A stretch of 64,000 nt of DNA from Pyxidicoccus parkwaysis (GCF_017301735.1 NZ_CP071090.1:5570001-5634000); one strand, 5' to 3'. Shown: positions 1 through 8,877, counted from the stretch's first letter. Program-made: numbers and translations. Notes: a model not told the origin generated them from the letters alone.

Positions 1-2
1 CG

Positions 3-1712
3 TCCACCGGTGTCTGGCCGCTCGTCGCCGACGCCATCAACGCGTGGACGGCGGACCAGCTCGCCGCCGGCAAGACGCCGGAGCAAATCAAGGCGTACCT
101 GGACACCTTCGACGTATGGGACCGGTACGACTACGACCACGACGGCAACTTCGACGAGCCGGACGGCTACATCGACCACTTCCAGATTGTCCACGCCGGC
201 GAGGGCGAGGAGACGGGCGGCGGCGCGCAGGGACAGAACGCCGTGTGGAGCCACCGCCACTTCGCGTTCTCCAACGGAGGCGGCTACGGCGGCAACGGCC
301 CCGCGTACAACCCCAACGGCGGCACGCGCTTCGGCCCCGTGGACAAGTGGGTGGGTGACTACACGATTCAGCCGGAGAACGGTGGCCTGGGCGTGTTCGC
401 CCACGAGTTCGGCCATGACCTCGGCCTGCCGGACCACTACGACACCGCGTCGGGCTGGGGGAATGACACGGCCTTCTGGTCCGTCATGGGCCATGGCGGG
501 TATCTGGGGGACGGCACGGTGGACACCGGCTCGCGCCCCGGTGACATGTTCGCGTGGGACAAGCTGCAGCTCGGCTGGCTGAACTACGACGAGGCGAAGG
601 CCGGCGAGCGCTCCAGCCACAAGCTGGGCCCCGCGGAGTTCAACACGAAGGACGCGCAGGCGCTGCTCGTCACCCTGCCCCCGCAGGCGGTGGACCACCC
701 GACGACGCCGCCCTTCGCGGGCAGCCACACCTGGTACAGCGGCGACGGTGACAACCTGGACCGCTCCATGGTGCGCACGGTGCGCTTGCCTCGGGCCCGC
801 AGTGTCTCGCTGCAATTCCAGACGTGGTTCGACATCGAGCAGGACTGGGATTACGCCTACGTCTCCGTCTCCACGGATGGCGAGCACTTCGACAACCTCC
901 CCAGCACCATCACCACCACCACGAACCCCAACGAGCAGAACTTCGGCAACGGCATCACCGGCGCGTCCGGCGGCTGGGTGCCGGTCACGTTCGATTTGAC
1001 GCCGTACGCGGGCCGCACCATCCAGCTCCGCTTCCGCTACTGGACGGACGCCGCCGAGGCGCGCCCCGGCTTCCAGGTGGACGCGCTGAGCATCACCGCG
1101 GACGGGCGCACGGTGTTCTCCGACGGCGCGGAGAAAGCCCCCAACGGATGGACGCTCTCCGGATTCCAGCAGCACGACGGGCAGCACATCTACTTCGACC
1201 ACTACTACCTGGCCGAGTACCGGCAGTACCGCCTCTACGACGAGGGCCTGCAGACGGGCCCCTACCAATACCCGTACGGGGACCTGGGGCTCTACGACTA
1301 CGTCGAGCACTACCCCTACGAGCAGGGCCTGCTCATCACGTACTGGAACACGCGGTTCAACAACAACCAGGTCAGCCTGCATCCGGGCCAGGGCCGCATC
1401 CTCCCAGTGGACGCGCGCCCGGTGGCGACGCTGGACGGCAGCGGCTGGTACTGGGACACCTTCATCCAGTTGCGCGACGCGACGTTCGGCCTGAGCCCCA
1501 CGCAGGCGCTGTCGCTCAAGACGCCCTGGGGCCCGCGCGTGGACGTGCCGTCGCTGCCGGCCGAGCCCGTCTTCAACGACTTGAACCCCTACTGGTTCCC
1601 GGAGACGTACTGGATGGGAGTGCAGGTGCCGCCCACGGGCACCACCATCGAGGTCGTCAAGGAGAAGGAGGACGGCCGCTACATGCGCGTGAGGGTGCGC
1701 CCGGCGCGCTGA
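3..1712 (+). CDS. M6 family (immune inhibitor A-like) metalloprotease, 5' end missing
   Basis: The open frame enters from the left edge, so the N-terminus (signal peptide and propeptide) lies outside the window; about 570 residues are visible. The zinc motif HEFGHDLGLPDHYD is encoded from position 402, matching HExxHxxGxxD of M6/immune inhibitor A peptidases. Later blocks (HTWYSGDGDNLDRSM, FQTWFDIEQDWDYAYV, FQVDALSI) match the InhA beta-sandwich region downstream of the catalytic domain. Family members are secreted proteases that degrade host or prey proteins; here a predatory or nutritional role is inferred. The gene ends 58 bp before the convergent kup gene, with a strong inverted repeat between them. 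Family assignment is firm; the substrate is unknown. Confidence 0.93.
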   Translation, partial: STGVWPLVADAINAWTADQLAAGKTPEQIKAYLDTFDVWDRYDYDHDGNFDEPDGYIDHFQIVHAGEGEETGGGAQGQNAVWSHRHFAFSNGGGYGGNGPAYNPNGGTRFGPVDKWVGDYTIQPENGGLGVFAHEFGHDLGLPDHYDTASGWGNDTAFWSVMGHGGYLGDGTVDTGSRPGDMFAWDKLQLGWLNYDEAKAGERSSHKLGPAEFNTKDAQALLVTLPPQAVDHPTTPPFAGSHTWYSGDGDNLDRSMVRTVRLPRARSVSLQFQTWFDIEQDWDYAYVSVSTDGEHFDNLPSTITTTTNPNEQNFGNGITGASGGWVPVTFDLTPYAGRTIQLRFRYWTDAAEARPGFQVDALSITADGRTVFSDGAEKAPNGWTLSGFQQHDGQHIYFDHYYLAEYRQYRLYDEGLQTGPYQYPYGDLGLYDYVEHYPYEQGLLITYWNTRFNNNQVSLHPGQGRILPVDARPVATLDGSGWYWDTFIQLRDATFGLSPTQALSLKTPWGPRVDVPSLPAEPVFNDLNPYWFPETYWMGVQVPPTGTTIEVVKEKEDGRYMRVRVRPAR

Positions 1713-1727
1713 GGCCGTAAGGCCGCG

Positions 1728-1759
1728 CGAGGTGGCGGGCCGTGTCCGCCGCCACCTCG
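1728..1759. terminator. Bidirectional terminator-like hairpin between convergent genes
   Basis: Perfect 11-bp arms CGAGGTGGCGG (1728-1738) and CCGCCACCTCG (1749-1759) flank a 10-base loop, in the short gap between the M6 protease and kup stop codons. No T-run is present on either strand, so intrinsic termination is inferred from position and stem strength. Confidence 0.6.
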
Positions 1760-1770
1760 CCGCGCGTGGG

Positions 1771-3753
1771 CTACAGCTCCACCTGCGCGCCCAATTCCAC
1801 CACGCGGTTGGGAGGAATCCGGAAGAACGCCGTGGCCGAGCGGGAGTTGCGGCTCATCCAGAGGAACACCGCCTCACGCCAGCGCGCCATGCCCGGGTGC
1901 TTGCTGATGATGAGCGTTTCGCGGCCGAGGAAGAAGCTGGTGCTCATCACGCTGAAGGGCAGGCCCGCCTCGCGGCAGCGCTTGAGGATGTCCGGAATGG
2001 ACGGGTCATCCATGAAGCCATACCGCGCGGTGATACGACGCATGCCCAGCGGCAGGCTCTCCACCGTCACCCGCTCCGCGGACGGCACGTGCGGCACGTC
2101 CTCGGTGGTGATGGTGAGCAGCAGCGTCTGCTCGTGGAGCACCTTGTTGTGCTTGAGGTTGTGGAGCATCGCGCTGGGGGCAATCTCGGGGTTGCCGGTC
2201 ATGAAGATGGCCGTGCCCGGCACGCGGTGGGGCGCGTTCTCCCCGAAGCTCTCCAGCAAATCCACCAGGCTGATGGAGGCGGAGCGCAGCTTCTGTCCCA
2301 GCATCTCGCGCCCGCGCTTCCACGTGGTCATCAGCGTGAAGAGGACCACGCCCAGCGTCAGCGGCAGCCAGCCGCCGTGGGCCACCTTGACGAAGTTGGC
2401 GCCGAAGAAGGCCAGGTCCACGGAGAGGAAGGTCATCCCCAGCGGCACCGCGATGGCGCGCCGCACACCCCAGCGCTCGCGCGCGACGACGTAGGCGAGG
2501 CAGGTGGTGATGCCCATGGTGGCCGTCACGGCGATGCCGTACGCGGCGGTGAGGGCACCGGAGGAGCGGAAGCCCAGCACCACCGCCACCACGCCCAGCA
2601 GCAGGGCGATGTTGACGCCCGGCAGGTAGATCTGCCCCTGCTCCTCGGCGGAGGTGTGGACCACCTCGAGGCGAGGCCAGTAGCCGAGCTGGATGGCCTG
2701 CCGGGTGATGCTGAAGACGCCGGAGATGAGCGCCTGCGACGCGATGACGGTGGCGGCCGTGGCCAGCGCCACCAGTGGGTACATGGCCCATTCCGGCGCG
2801 AGGTGGAAGAAGGGGTTGCTGGCGGCGGACGGGTCTCTCAGCAGGAGCGCGCCCTGGCCGAAGTAGTTGAGCAGCAGCGCGGGCAGCACCACGCCGAACC
2901 ACGCCAGGCGGATGGGCCGGTAGCCGAAGTGGCCCATGTCCGCGTAGAGCGCCTCGCCGCCGGTGACGACGAGGAACACCGCGCCCAGCACCAGGAAGCC
3001 GTGCCCTCCGTTCTGCGCGAAGAAGCGCACCGCGTGCGTGGGCAGCACGGCCTGGAGCACGGAGAGGTTGCGCACCATCTCGTGAGCGCCCAGCACCGCG
3101 ATGACGGTGAACCACACCACCATCAACGGACCGAACACGCGGCCGATGCCGCCCGTGCCCTTGCTCTGCACGAGGAAGAGCGCGAGCAGGATGACCAGGG
3201 CGATGGGCAGCACGTAGGGATTGAAGAGCGGCGTGGCCACCGAGAGGCCTTCCACGGCGGACAGCACCGACACGGCCGGGGTGATGATGCCGTCGCCATA
3301 GAGCAGCGCGGCGCCGAAGAGGCCGAGCGTCAGCAGCACCATGCGCCGGGCCCCGCTGCCCTCGCGGCCTCCGCGCTGCACCACCAGCGCGAGCAACGCG
3401 AGGATGCCGCCCTCGCCGCGGTTGTCCGCGCGCATGACGAAGCCGAGGTACTTCACGGAGATGACGATGATGAGGCTCCAGAAGACCAGGCTGAGCACGC
3501 CGAGGACATTGTCCGGCGTCGGAGCAATGCCGTGCTCACCGCTGAAGCAGTCGCGGAGCGCGTACAGCGGGCTGGTGCCGATGTCTCCGTAGACGATGCC
3601 GAGCGCGCCCAGGGCCAGCGGAGCCAGCCGGGCAAACGGCTCCCGGCCTGTTCCGTGCGCACGGATGCCTGGGGAAGACGGAGGGGAAACGGGAGCGGCC
3701 GAGCCCGCGGTCGTTGGCGAGCCCGGCCCGTGACTGCTGGGGTCGGAAGACAT
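1771..3753 (-). CDS. kup: KUP-family potassium uptake protein
   Basis: A 660-residue polytopic membrane protein of the KUP/HAK/KT family, which takes up K+ with proton symport across the inner membrane. The family hallmark ALGIVYGDIGTSPLYAL lies near residues 50-66 after a Pro/Ser-rich cytoplasmic N-terminus. About twelve hydrophobic segments follow, including the YGDGIITPAVSVLSAVEG block, then a C-terminal cytoplasmic domain with GMRRITARYGFMD. Length is normal for Kup. It is transcribed alone, convergent with the M6 protease and co-oriented with the next gene about 225 bp upstream. No K+-responsive regulatory RNA was noticed upstream. Confidence 0.96.
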   Translation of the reverse strand: MSSDPSSHGPGSPTTAGSAAPVSPPSSPGIRAHGTGREPFARLAPLALGALGIVYGDIGTSPLYALRDCFSGEHGIAPTPDNVLGVLSLVFWSLIIVISVKYLGFVMRADNRGEGGILALLALVVQRGGREGSGARRMVLLTLGLFGAALLYGDGIITPAVSVLSAVEGLSVATPLFNPYVLPIALVILLALFLVQSKGTGGIGRVFGPLMVVWFTVIAVLGAHEMVRNLSVLQAVLPTHAVRFFAQNGGHGFLVLGAVFLVVTGGEALYADMGHFGYRPIRLAWFGVVLPALLLNYFGQGALLLRDPSAASNPFFHLAPEWAMYPLVALATAATVIASQALISGVFSITRQAIQLGYWPRLEVVHTSAEEQGQIYLPGVNIALLLGVVAVVLGFRSSGALTAAYGIAVTATMGITTCLAYVVARERWGVRRAIAVPLGMTFLSVDLAFFGANFVKVAHGGWLPLTLGVVLFTLMTTWKRGREMLGQKLRSASISLVDLLESFGENAPHRVPGTAIFMTGNPEIAPSAMLHNLKHNKVLHEQTLLLTITTEDVPHVPSAERVTVESLPLGMRRITARYGFMDDPSIPDILKRCREAGLPFSVMSTSFFLGRETLIISKHPGMARWREAVFLWMSRNSRSATAFFRIPPNRVVELGAQVEL

Positions 3754-3978
3754 CGTGTTCTCCTCGACGCCTGCGGGGTTAGCTGACGGACTCGGGCTGA
3801 GGAAAGCTGCCCTACGCTCCCTTCGAGAGCGATTCGCCCCTACGAACCTGGGTCCCCCGCTCCCGCTGACGGCGGGACTCGGCGTTTCGCGGCATGACTA
3901 GCCCCGGTGCATGCGGACTGCAATGGGCTGGTGGAAAGCTGAACAATCCCGGGGACATGCCGCACGCCTTGCGGCCGC

Positions 3979-5088
3979 TCAGGCGAAGCGGACCTCGAAC
4001 GCCCGGGCCTCCGGCTCGACGAAGCGGAGCAGCCCCTCCCCTTCCCCCGCCAGCGCGTCGCGCGTCTTCTTCGTGAGCGGCTCGAAGGGCTCGACGACGA
4101 GGGCGGCGGTGGCCTTCTTGCGCTCCACCTTCCAGGTGCCCATGACGAAGCCGTCCACCAGGAAGGTGGCGGGAATGCGCAGGTTCTTCGTGATGAGGCG
4201 CGGCCGGTGCGCGTCCGCCACCAGGCGCGCGCGGTCGTCATGGCCGAGCACGAGGCTGTCGAAGTCGGGAAGGAAGCGCGCGGGCGCGGGCGTGTCCTCC
4301 GGCGGGCGGGGAGCCTTGGGCAAATCAAACAGCTCGCGGCCCTTCTCGTCGCGGAAGGTGCGCAGCTTCGGCTTCAGCGACGCGAGCACGTCCTTCAGTC
4401 CCTTGAGGCCCGTCCAAGCCTGCACGTCCGCCACGGAGGCGGGGCCGAAGGCGGACAGGTAGCGCAACACGAGCGTGTCCAGCGCGGGGCCCCGGCCCAG
4501 CGGCTCTCCGAGCCAGGACTCCGCGAGCGCGAAGTCCGTGGCGGGCGGGAAGCCCCACTCCGCATCCGTGGGCACCTGCACGAGCGGCAGGTACATCCGC
4601 ACGAGGAAGCCCATGGCCCGCTCGTCCGCCTTCGGGTGGAGCTCCAGCAGGTGGTCGCGCACCTCCTCGAACGTACGCGGCTCCTCCTCGATGTACTCAC
4701 GCGCGGCGGCCACCAGGGGCTCGATGTCCAGGCCCTTCGCGCGCTCGCGCAGCACCGAGTGCACGGAGGCCTCCAGCAGCGAAGTGAAGGCGGCGCGCAG
4801 CGCGAGGTAGTCCTTCGCGCTCGCGAGGTGCAGCGTGCCGCGCATCAACGTGGCGCGGACGACGTCACGCTTGAGAAGCAGCCGCGTGAGGTCCTCGCGC
4901 TGGAAGCCCTCCACGCGAGACCAGAGCCCGACGAAGGGTGGCCTCGCCTGCTGGGCCTGGAGCGCCACCAGTCGCTCCACCGCGCGCAGGACGGGAAGCT
5001 TCTCCCGCTCCAGCAGCAACTGGCGCGCGAGCGTGGCGCGGTTGAGCTCCCGGGTTGTCAACGTCTCAGCGGCAGTCACGGCGGGCAT
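3979..5088 (-). CDS. Winged-helix AlkZ-like DNA glycosylase family protein
   Basis: A 369-residue protein of the HTH_42/AlkZ family (formerly DUF1006). N-terminal LNRATLARQLLLERE followed by LVALQAQQARPPFVGLWSR is the family signature. Q44-A-Q46 corresponds to the catalytic QxQ motif of AlkZ, which unhooks alkylated or cross-linked bases. Repeated winged-helix units and the late RLITKNLRIPATFLVDGFVMGTW block agree with family members. A role in alkylation or cross-link repair is inferred; many homologues are annotated only as winged-helix DNA-binding proteins. The start codon lies 26 bp from the start of the divergent PLP enzyme, leaving almost no room for separate promoters. Confidence 0.8.
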   Translation of the reverse strand: MPAVTAAETLTTRELNRATLARQLLLEREKLPVLRAVERLVALQAQQARPPFVGLWSRVEGFQREDLTRLLLKRDVVRATLMRGTLHLASAKDYLALRAAFTSLLEASVHSVLRERAKGLDIEPLVAAAREYIEEEPRTFEEVRDHLLELHPKADERAMGFLVRMYLPLVQVPTDAEWGFPPATDFALAESWLGEPLGRGPALDTLVLRYLSAFGPASVADVQAWTGLKGLKDVLASLKPKLRTFRDEKGRELFDLPKAPRPPEDTPAPARFLPDFDSLVLGHDDRARLVADAHRPRLITKNLRIPATFLVDGFVMGTWKVERKKATAALVVEPFEPLTKKTRDALAGEGEGLLRFVEPEARAFEVRFA

Positions 5089-5114
5089 GGAGCCGCGTGT
5101 GTACCATGCGCGGC

Positions 5115-6206
5115 ATGGACGACACCTCGCTGGACTCGCTCGTCACTCCCGCCGCCCTCGTGGACCTGGACCGCGTGGAGGCCAACCTCCTGCGCGTGAG
5201 CGCGTATGCGCGCGAGCACGGCCTGCGCTGGCGGCCCCACACGAAGACCCACAAGACGGTGGAGCTCGCCGCGCTGCAGCTCCAGGCTGGCGCGGCGGGT
5301 GTCACGGTGGCCACGCCGCGTGAGGCGGAGGTCATGTCCACCGTCGCGGATGACGTGCTGCTGGCCTACCCGCCCGTGGGCACGGGCCGGCTCACGCGCC
5401 TCATGGCCCTGCCCCACCGCGTGCGGCTCACCGTGGCGCTCGACTCGCGCGAGGCGCTGGAGGGACTGGGCCGCGCGGCCACCGGAGCGGGCCGCACCGT
5501 GGGCGTGCTGGTGGAGGTGGACCTGGGCATGCGCCGCGTGGGCGTGCAGTCTCCCGAAGATGCGGTGACTCTCGCGCGCGCCGTGGCGTCCACGCGCGGT
5601 GTGGAGTACCGCGGCATCCTTTTCTACCCGGGCCACGTGCGCTCACCGCTGGCCGAGCAGGACGCCGCGCTGCGTGAGCAGTCCGCGCGACTGGGCGCTC
5701 TCGTGGAGGCGCTGGACGGCGCGGGCCTGAAGCCGGGCACCGTGAGCGGCGGCTCCACGCCCACGCTGTGGCGCTCGCACGAGGTGGCCGGCCTCACGGA
5801 GATTCGCCCGGGCATCAACGTGCTCAATGACCGCAACTCCGCCTCGGTGGGCGCGTGCGCGTGGAGCGAGTGCGCGTACTCGGTGCTCGCCACCGTGGTG
5901 AGCACCGCCGTCCCCGGACAGGCCGTCATCGACGCGGGCTCCAAGGCGCTGGCGAAGGAGGAGGGCTTCGCGCCCGAGGGAGGCTACGGCGCCCTGCTGG
6001 ACAGACCGGAGGTATTGGTGCGCGGGCTGTCCGAGGAGCACGGCCTGCTGGACCTCTCCGCCACCGCGTGGCGCCCGCGCGTGGGAGAGCGCGTGCGCGT
6101 GGTGCCCAACCACGTCTGCACCTCCGTCAACCTGCACGAGCGGCTGCACGTGCTGCGCGGTGGAGCGCGGCACGCGACGTGGGCTGTCGCGGCGCGAGGG
6201 TGGTGA
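5115..6206 (+). CDS. D-threonine aldolase/D-serine dehydratase family PLP enzyme
   Basis: A 363-residue fold-type III alanine-racemase-like PLP enzyme. The N-terminus LVTPAALVDLDRVEANL and RPHTKTHK (K44 is the expected Schiff-base lysine) are typical of the D-TA/DSD group. The C-terminal PNHVCTSVN gives H333-x-C335; eukaryotic-type D-serine dehydratases bind Zn through a His/Cys pair here, whereas D-threonine aldolase has His/Asp, so D-serine dehydratase or a related activity is favoured (inference). The start at 5115 begins at MDDTSL; an ATG at 5106 is the alternative. The stop codon is 3 bp from the convergent stop of the next gene. Cytosolic D-amino-acid catabolism is the likely role. Confidence 0.88.
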   Translation: MDDTSLDSLVTPAALVDLDRVEANLLRVSAYAREHGLRWRPHTKTHKTVELAALQLQAGAAGVTVATPREAEVMSTVADDVLLAYPPVGTGRLTRLMALPHRVRLTVALDSREALEGLGRAATGAGRTVGVLVEVDLGMRRVGVQSPEDAVTLARAVASTRGVEYRGILFYPGHVRSPLAEQDAALREQSARLGALVEALDGAGLKPGTVSGGSTPTLWRSHEVAGLTEIRPGINVLNDRNSASVGACAWSECAYSVLATVVSTAVPGQAVIDAGSKALAKEEGFAPEGGYGALLDRPEVLVRGLSEEHGLLDLSATAWRPRVGERVRVVPNHVCTSVNLHERLHVLRGGARHATWAVAARGW

Positions 6207-6209
6207 GCG

Positions 6210-7202
6210 TCAGCCCAGCCGCTCCAGCTCGCGGGACAGCAGCGTCTCCAGGTCGCGGATGCTGCGGTAGACGATGCAGCGGTACGAGGCCACGTCGAAG
6301 CGCAACTCGCGCACGTCTCGCACCATCAGGATGGTGGGCCGTCCCTTGCCCCACGCGTAGCCCACCTCCAGGTACACGTTGGGGTTGGCCATGGACAGGT
6401 CGGCGATGACGACCTTCGCCGTGTCGATGCGCTCGCGGATGCGCTGGATGATGGGGCCGTCGAACACGGCCTGGTCCACGCGCTCGCACAGCAGGCCCGC
6501 GGCCTTCACCGGCCCCTGGATGCCGTAGTGGTACGTGTCCTCCAATTCGGGCGCGAAGGGCATGGCCACGAAGGCGTGCGGCTTCGCCATGGACACCGTG
6601 CCCGCCGTGGCCATGGGCGGTGCCTGGACGAAGGCATTCATCCGCTGCACGCGGAAGCCTCCGCCCGGCAGCGCCGTCACGCCGGGCGTGCCGCTGAGTC
6701 CGCGCTCCATCGCCTTGCGCAGCCGGTTGGCGCGCTGCGCGTTGAGCTCCACCACCGTGAAGCGCTCCAGGGCCCGGGGCCCGGAGCCGCGCTGGAAGGC
6801 CTCGACGAGCCCGCCGACGAAGGCCAGCACCGCCTCGTCCTCGTCGAGCCCGTAGTTGGGCCCGTGCACCGTGCCCGCCACGTGCTTCAATTCCGAGTGG
6901 GACTCCAGCGCCTTCAGCGCACGCACGGTGAACTGGCGAATCTCGTGGTAGCCGAAGTCCCCCAGCCGCACCGTGCCCACGAAGAGCGCCAGCGGCGAGC
7001 CGAGACTCCCGCGCGTCTCCACGAAGCGGAACTCGCCGGGGTGGAGCTCCAGTTGGGACGGCGGCACGCCCACGGCCCGGAGCCGCTCCGCCGCCGCGCC
7101 CGCCGCGCCGTAGAGCCGCTGGGCATACTTGAACACCACGGCGTCCGCGGACGTGGCCGCGAGGTCGCCTACTTCCAGCACCACGTCCAGGGAGACGCTC
7201 AT
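6210..7202 (-). CDS. Macro-like domain fused to nucleoside deoxyribosyltransferase/TIR-like domain
   Basis: A 330-residue two-domain protein. Residues 5-165 resemble a macro-type fold (also like the N-domain of M17 aminopeptidases): VVLEVGDLAATSADAVVF, then ALFVGTVRL, and RFTVVELNAQRANRLRKAM. After a linker, residues 207-330 match the nucleoside 2-deoxyribosyltransferase-like/TIR-like group: KPHAFVAMPFAPE, a DGPIIQRIRERID helix, VVIADLSMANPNVYLEVGYAWGKGRPTILMV, with E279 as the candidate catalytic Glu. A GGGGGTG Shine-Dalgarno precedes the ATG at 7202. Such domains bind or cleave NAD-related nucleotides, and some act in stress or phage-defence signalling; that role is inferred. It stands alone, with no obvious effector partner. 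Confidence 0.72.
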   Translation of the reverse strand: MSVSLDVVLEVGDLAATSADAVVFKYAQRLYGAAGAAAERLRAVGVPPSQLELHPGEFRFVETRGSLGSPLALFVGTVRLGDFGYHEIRQFTVRALKALESHSELKHVAGTVHGPNYGLDEDEAVLAFVGGLVEAFQRGSGPRALERFTVVELNAQRANRLRKAMERGLSGTPGVTALPGGGFRVQRMNAFVQAPPMATAGTVSMAKPHAFVAMPFAPELEDTYHYGIQGPVKAAGLLCERVDQAVFDGPIIQRIRERIDTAKVVIADLSMANPNVYLEVGYAWGKGRPTILMVRDVRELRFDVASYRCIVYRSIRDLETLLSRELERLG

Positions 7203-7316
7203 CACCCCCGACTGTAGGCGCTCCCGCCACGTCTCCCCAACCCGGCTCCGGGCCGTCCGCAGGGAAAGGAAATTCGAAGCTCCCCCGCAAATTCTCAACG
7301 ATTGAGTGCGACCCGT

Positions 7317-7344
7317 TTGAAAGTCTCCATCCGTATTGTGCTAT
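7317..7344 (+). promoter_or_regulatory. Possible sigma-70-type promoter for the flavoprotein gene
   Basis: TTGAAA (7317-7322), a 16-bp spacer and TGCTAT (7339-7344) lie in an AT-richer stretch upstream of the monooxygenase gene. The predicted 5' leader of about 90 nt holds a CCGG-type hairpin (7358-7372) and a second C4/G4 pairing (7375-7390). Consensus match is moderate and unverified. Confidence 0.3.
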
Positions 7345-7442
7345 GAGCCCCGACCTTCCCGGTAAGTCCGGGTACCCCATGCGTAAGGGGGGGGTCCATC
7401 CCGACATGGCCATACCGGCAGCGGGACGCGGAGGAGTGACAC

Positions 7443-8765
7443 ATGGCGAGCATCGGCATCGTTGGCGCCGGCACGGCCGGCCTGCACCTCGGACTCAAGC
7501 TGCTTTCCCACGGCATCTCCGTGACGCTGTACGCGGAGCAGGACCCGGCGAAGCTGCGCCTGGGCCGGCTGCCCAACACGGTGGCGCACCACGCGCCCAC
7601 GCGCGCCCGGGAGCGCGAATTGGACGTGGCCCACTGGGGCGGGCCGCAGGCGGACATGTACCAGGTGGACATCCACGTGAATGGGCCGCAGTCCTTCGGG
7701 CTGAGCGGCCGGCTGGAGAGCCCGACGATTTTCGTCGACTACCGCCTGTACCAGCCGAAGCTGGCCGAGGACCTCGTCGCGCGCGGAGGCGTGCTGGAGG
7801 TGCGCTCGGTGGACGCGGCCGGGCTGGAGGCGCTGTCCACGCAGCATGACCTCGTGGTGGTGGCCACGGGCCGCAACGGGCTGACGGCGCTCTTCCCGCG
7901 CATCCCCGAGCTCTCGCCGCACACGAAGCCCCCGCGCCTGCTGTTCGCCGCGCTGCTCAAGGGCGTGCAGATGCAGGACCCGATTGGGATGCACGCGAAC
8001 CTGATTCCCGGCCAGGGCGAGATTTTCGAGTCGCAGGTCGTCTCGCGCCAGGGCCGCGTTCCGAGCATCCTCGTGGAGGCGCTGCCCGGGAGTGAGCTGG
8101 CGGTGCTGAGCACGCAGCGGTACGACGCGGACCCGCGCGCCTTCGAGGCGCTGCTGATGGACCGGCTGCGCCGCTTCGCGCCGGCCACGTACGAGCGGGT
8201 GAATCCGGCCGAGTTCGGCATCCTCGGTCCCATGGACTGGCTGCAGGGTTCCTTCACACCGACGGTGCGCCGGGGCTGGGCTCCGCTGGCGAATGGCCGC
8301 TTCGTGATGGCAGTGGGCGACACGCACGTGACGAATGACCCCGTCGCGGGCCAGGGTGCCAACGCGGCGTCGGCTTCGGCGTTCGCGATGGCGGAGAGCA
8401 TCATCGAGGCGCTGGCGGCGGAGCGTCCGTTCGACGAGGGCTTCTGTCGCGCGACGGAGGAGAAGACGTGGGCCGCGGCGGCTCCGGCGACGTACTGGAC
8501 CAACGCGCTGCTGCAGCCGCCTCCGCCGCATGTGGTGGAAGTGCTCGTGGCCGGCAGCCAGGAGCCGCGCGTGGCGGATGCCTTCGTCAACGCGTTCATG
8601 ATTCCGGAGCACATCCTCGGTGCGTGCGCGAGCCCGGAGAGCGCCGCCGCGTTCCTCGCGAAGAACCGTCCCGCACCCGCGCGCGAGGCCCCGCCCGTCC
8701 ACGAGGCGCTCGCGTGGCACCCGATTCCCGAGGAGGTCGTGGCGCCCGTCGCCGTGGTGCGCTGA
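7443..8765 (+). CDS. Styrene/indole monooxygenase (StyA-like) FAD-dependent oxygenase
   Basis: A 440-residue group E flavoprotein monooxygenase. The N-terminal Rossmann motif GIVGAGTAGLHLGL (residues 4-17) binds FAD. The segments RLPNTVAHHAPTRARERELDVAHW and DYRLYQPKLAEDL and the second FAD motif GDTHVTNDPVAGQGANAAS (around residue 292) are characteristic of StyA/SmoA proteins, which epoxidise styrene or oxidise indole with FADH2 from a separate reductase (StyB). No flavin reductase gene lies nearby, so the electron donor must be encoded elsewhere. GGAGGAG precedes the ATG at 7443. The substrate is unknown; homologues in actinomycetes and myxobacteria are often found outside styrene pathways. 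Confidence 0.87.
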   Translation: MASIGIVGAGTAGLHLGLKLLSHGISVTLYAEQDPAKLRLGRLPNTVAHHAPTRARERELDVAHWGGPQADMYQVDIHVNGPQSFGLSGRLESPTIFVDYRLYQPKLAEDLVARGGVLEVRSVDAAGLEALSTQHDLVVVATGRNGLTALFPRIPELSPHTKPPRLLFAALLKGVQMQDPIGMHANLIPGQGEIFESQVVSRQGRVPSILVEALPGSELAVLSTQRYDADPRAFEALLMDRLRRFAPATYERVNPAEFGILGPMDWLQGSFTPTVRRGWAPLANGRFVMAVGDTHVTNDPVAGQGANAASASAFAMAESIIEALAAERPFDEGFCRATEEKTWAAAAPATYWTNALLQPPPPHVVEVLVAGSQEPRVADAFVNAFMIPEHILGACASPESAAAFLAKNRPAPAREAPPVHEALAWHPIPEEVVAPVAVVR

Positions 8766-8853
8766 GCCTCCGGGCCCGGCTGCATATGGAGCCTTCCTTT
8801 TCACCGCTGCCGGTGCACTGAACGGAAGGCCTCACACATTCCAGCCGGGAATA

Positions 8854-8876
8854 GCGCGCGCCATTATGGTGCGCGC
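8854..8876. repeat. 23-bp near-perfect palindrome abutting the PanE-like start codon
   Basis: Arms GCGCGCGCCAT (8854-8864) and ATGGTGCGCGC (8866-8876) are complementary around a central T with one mismatch. The palindrome ends one base before the ATG at 8878 and replaces any Shine-Dalgarno. It could be a regulator operator or an mRNA hairpin limiting initiation. Confidence 0.5.
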
Positions 8877-8877
8877 C

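Noticed and set aside
1771..3786. Long plus-strand open frames opposite kup, polA and other genes
   Set aside because: His/Arg/Gln-rich translations typical of antisense frames in GC-rich DNA; the opposite strand encodes clear protein families.
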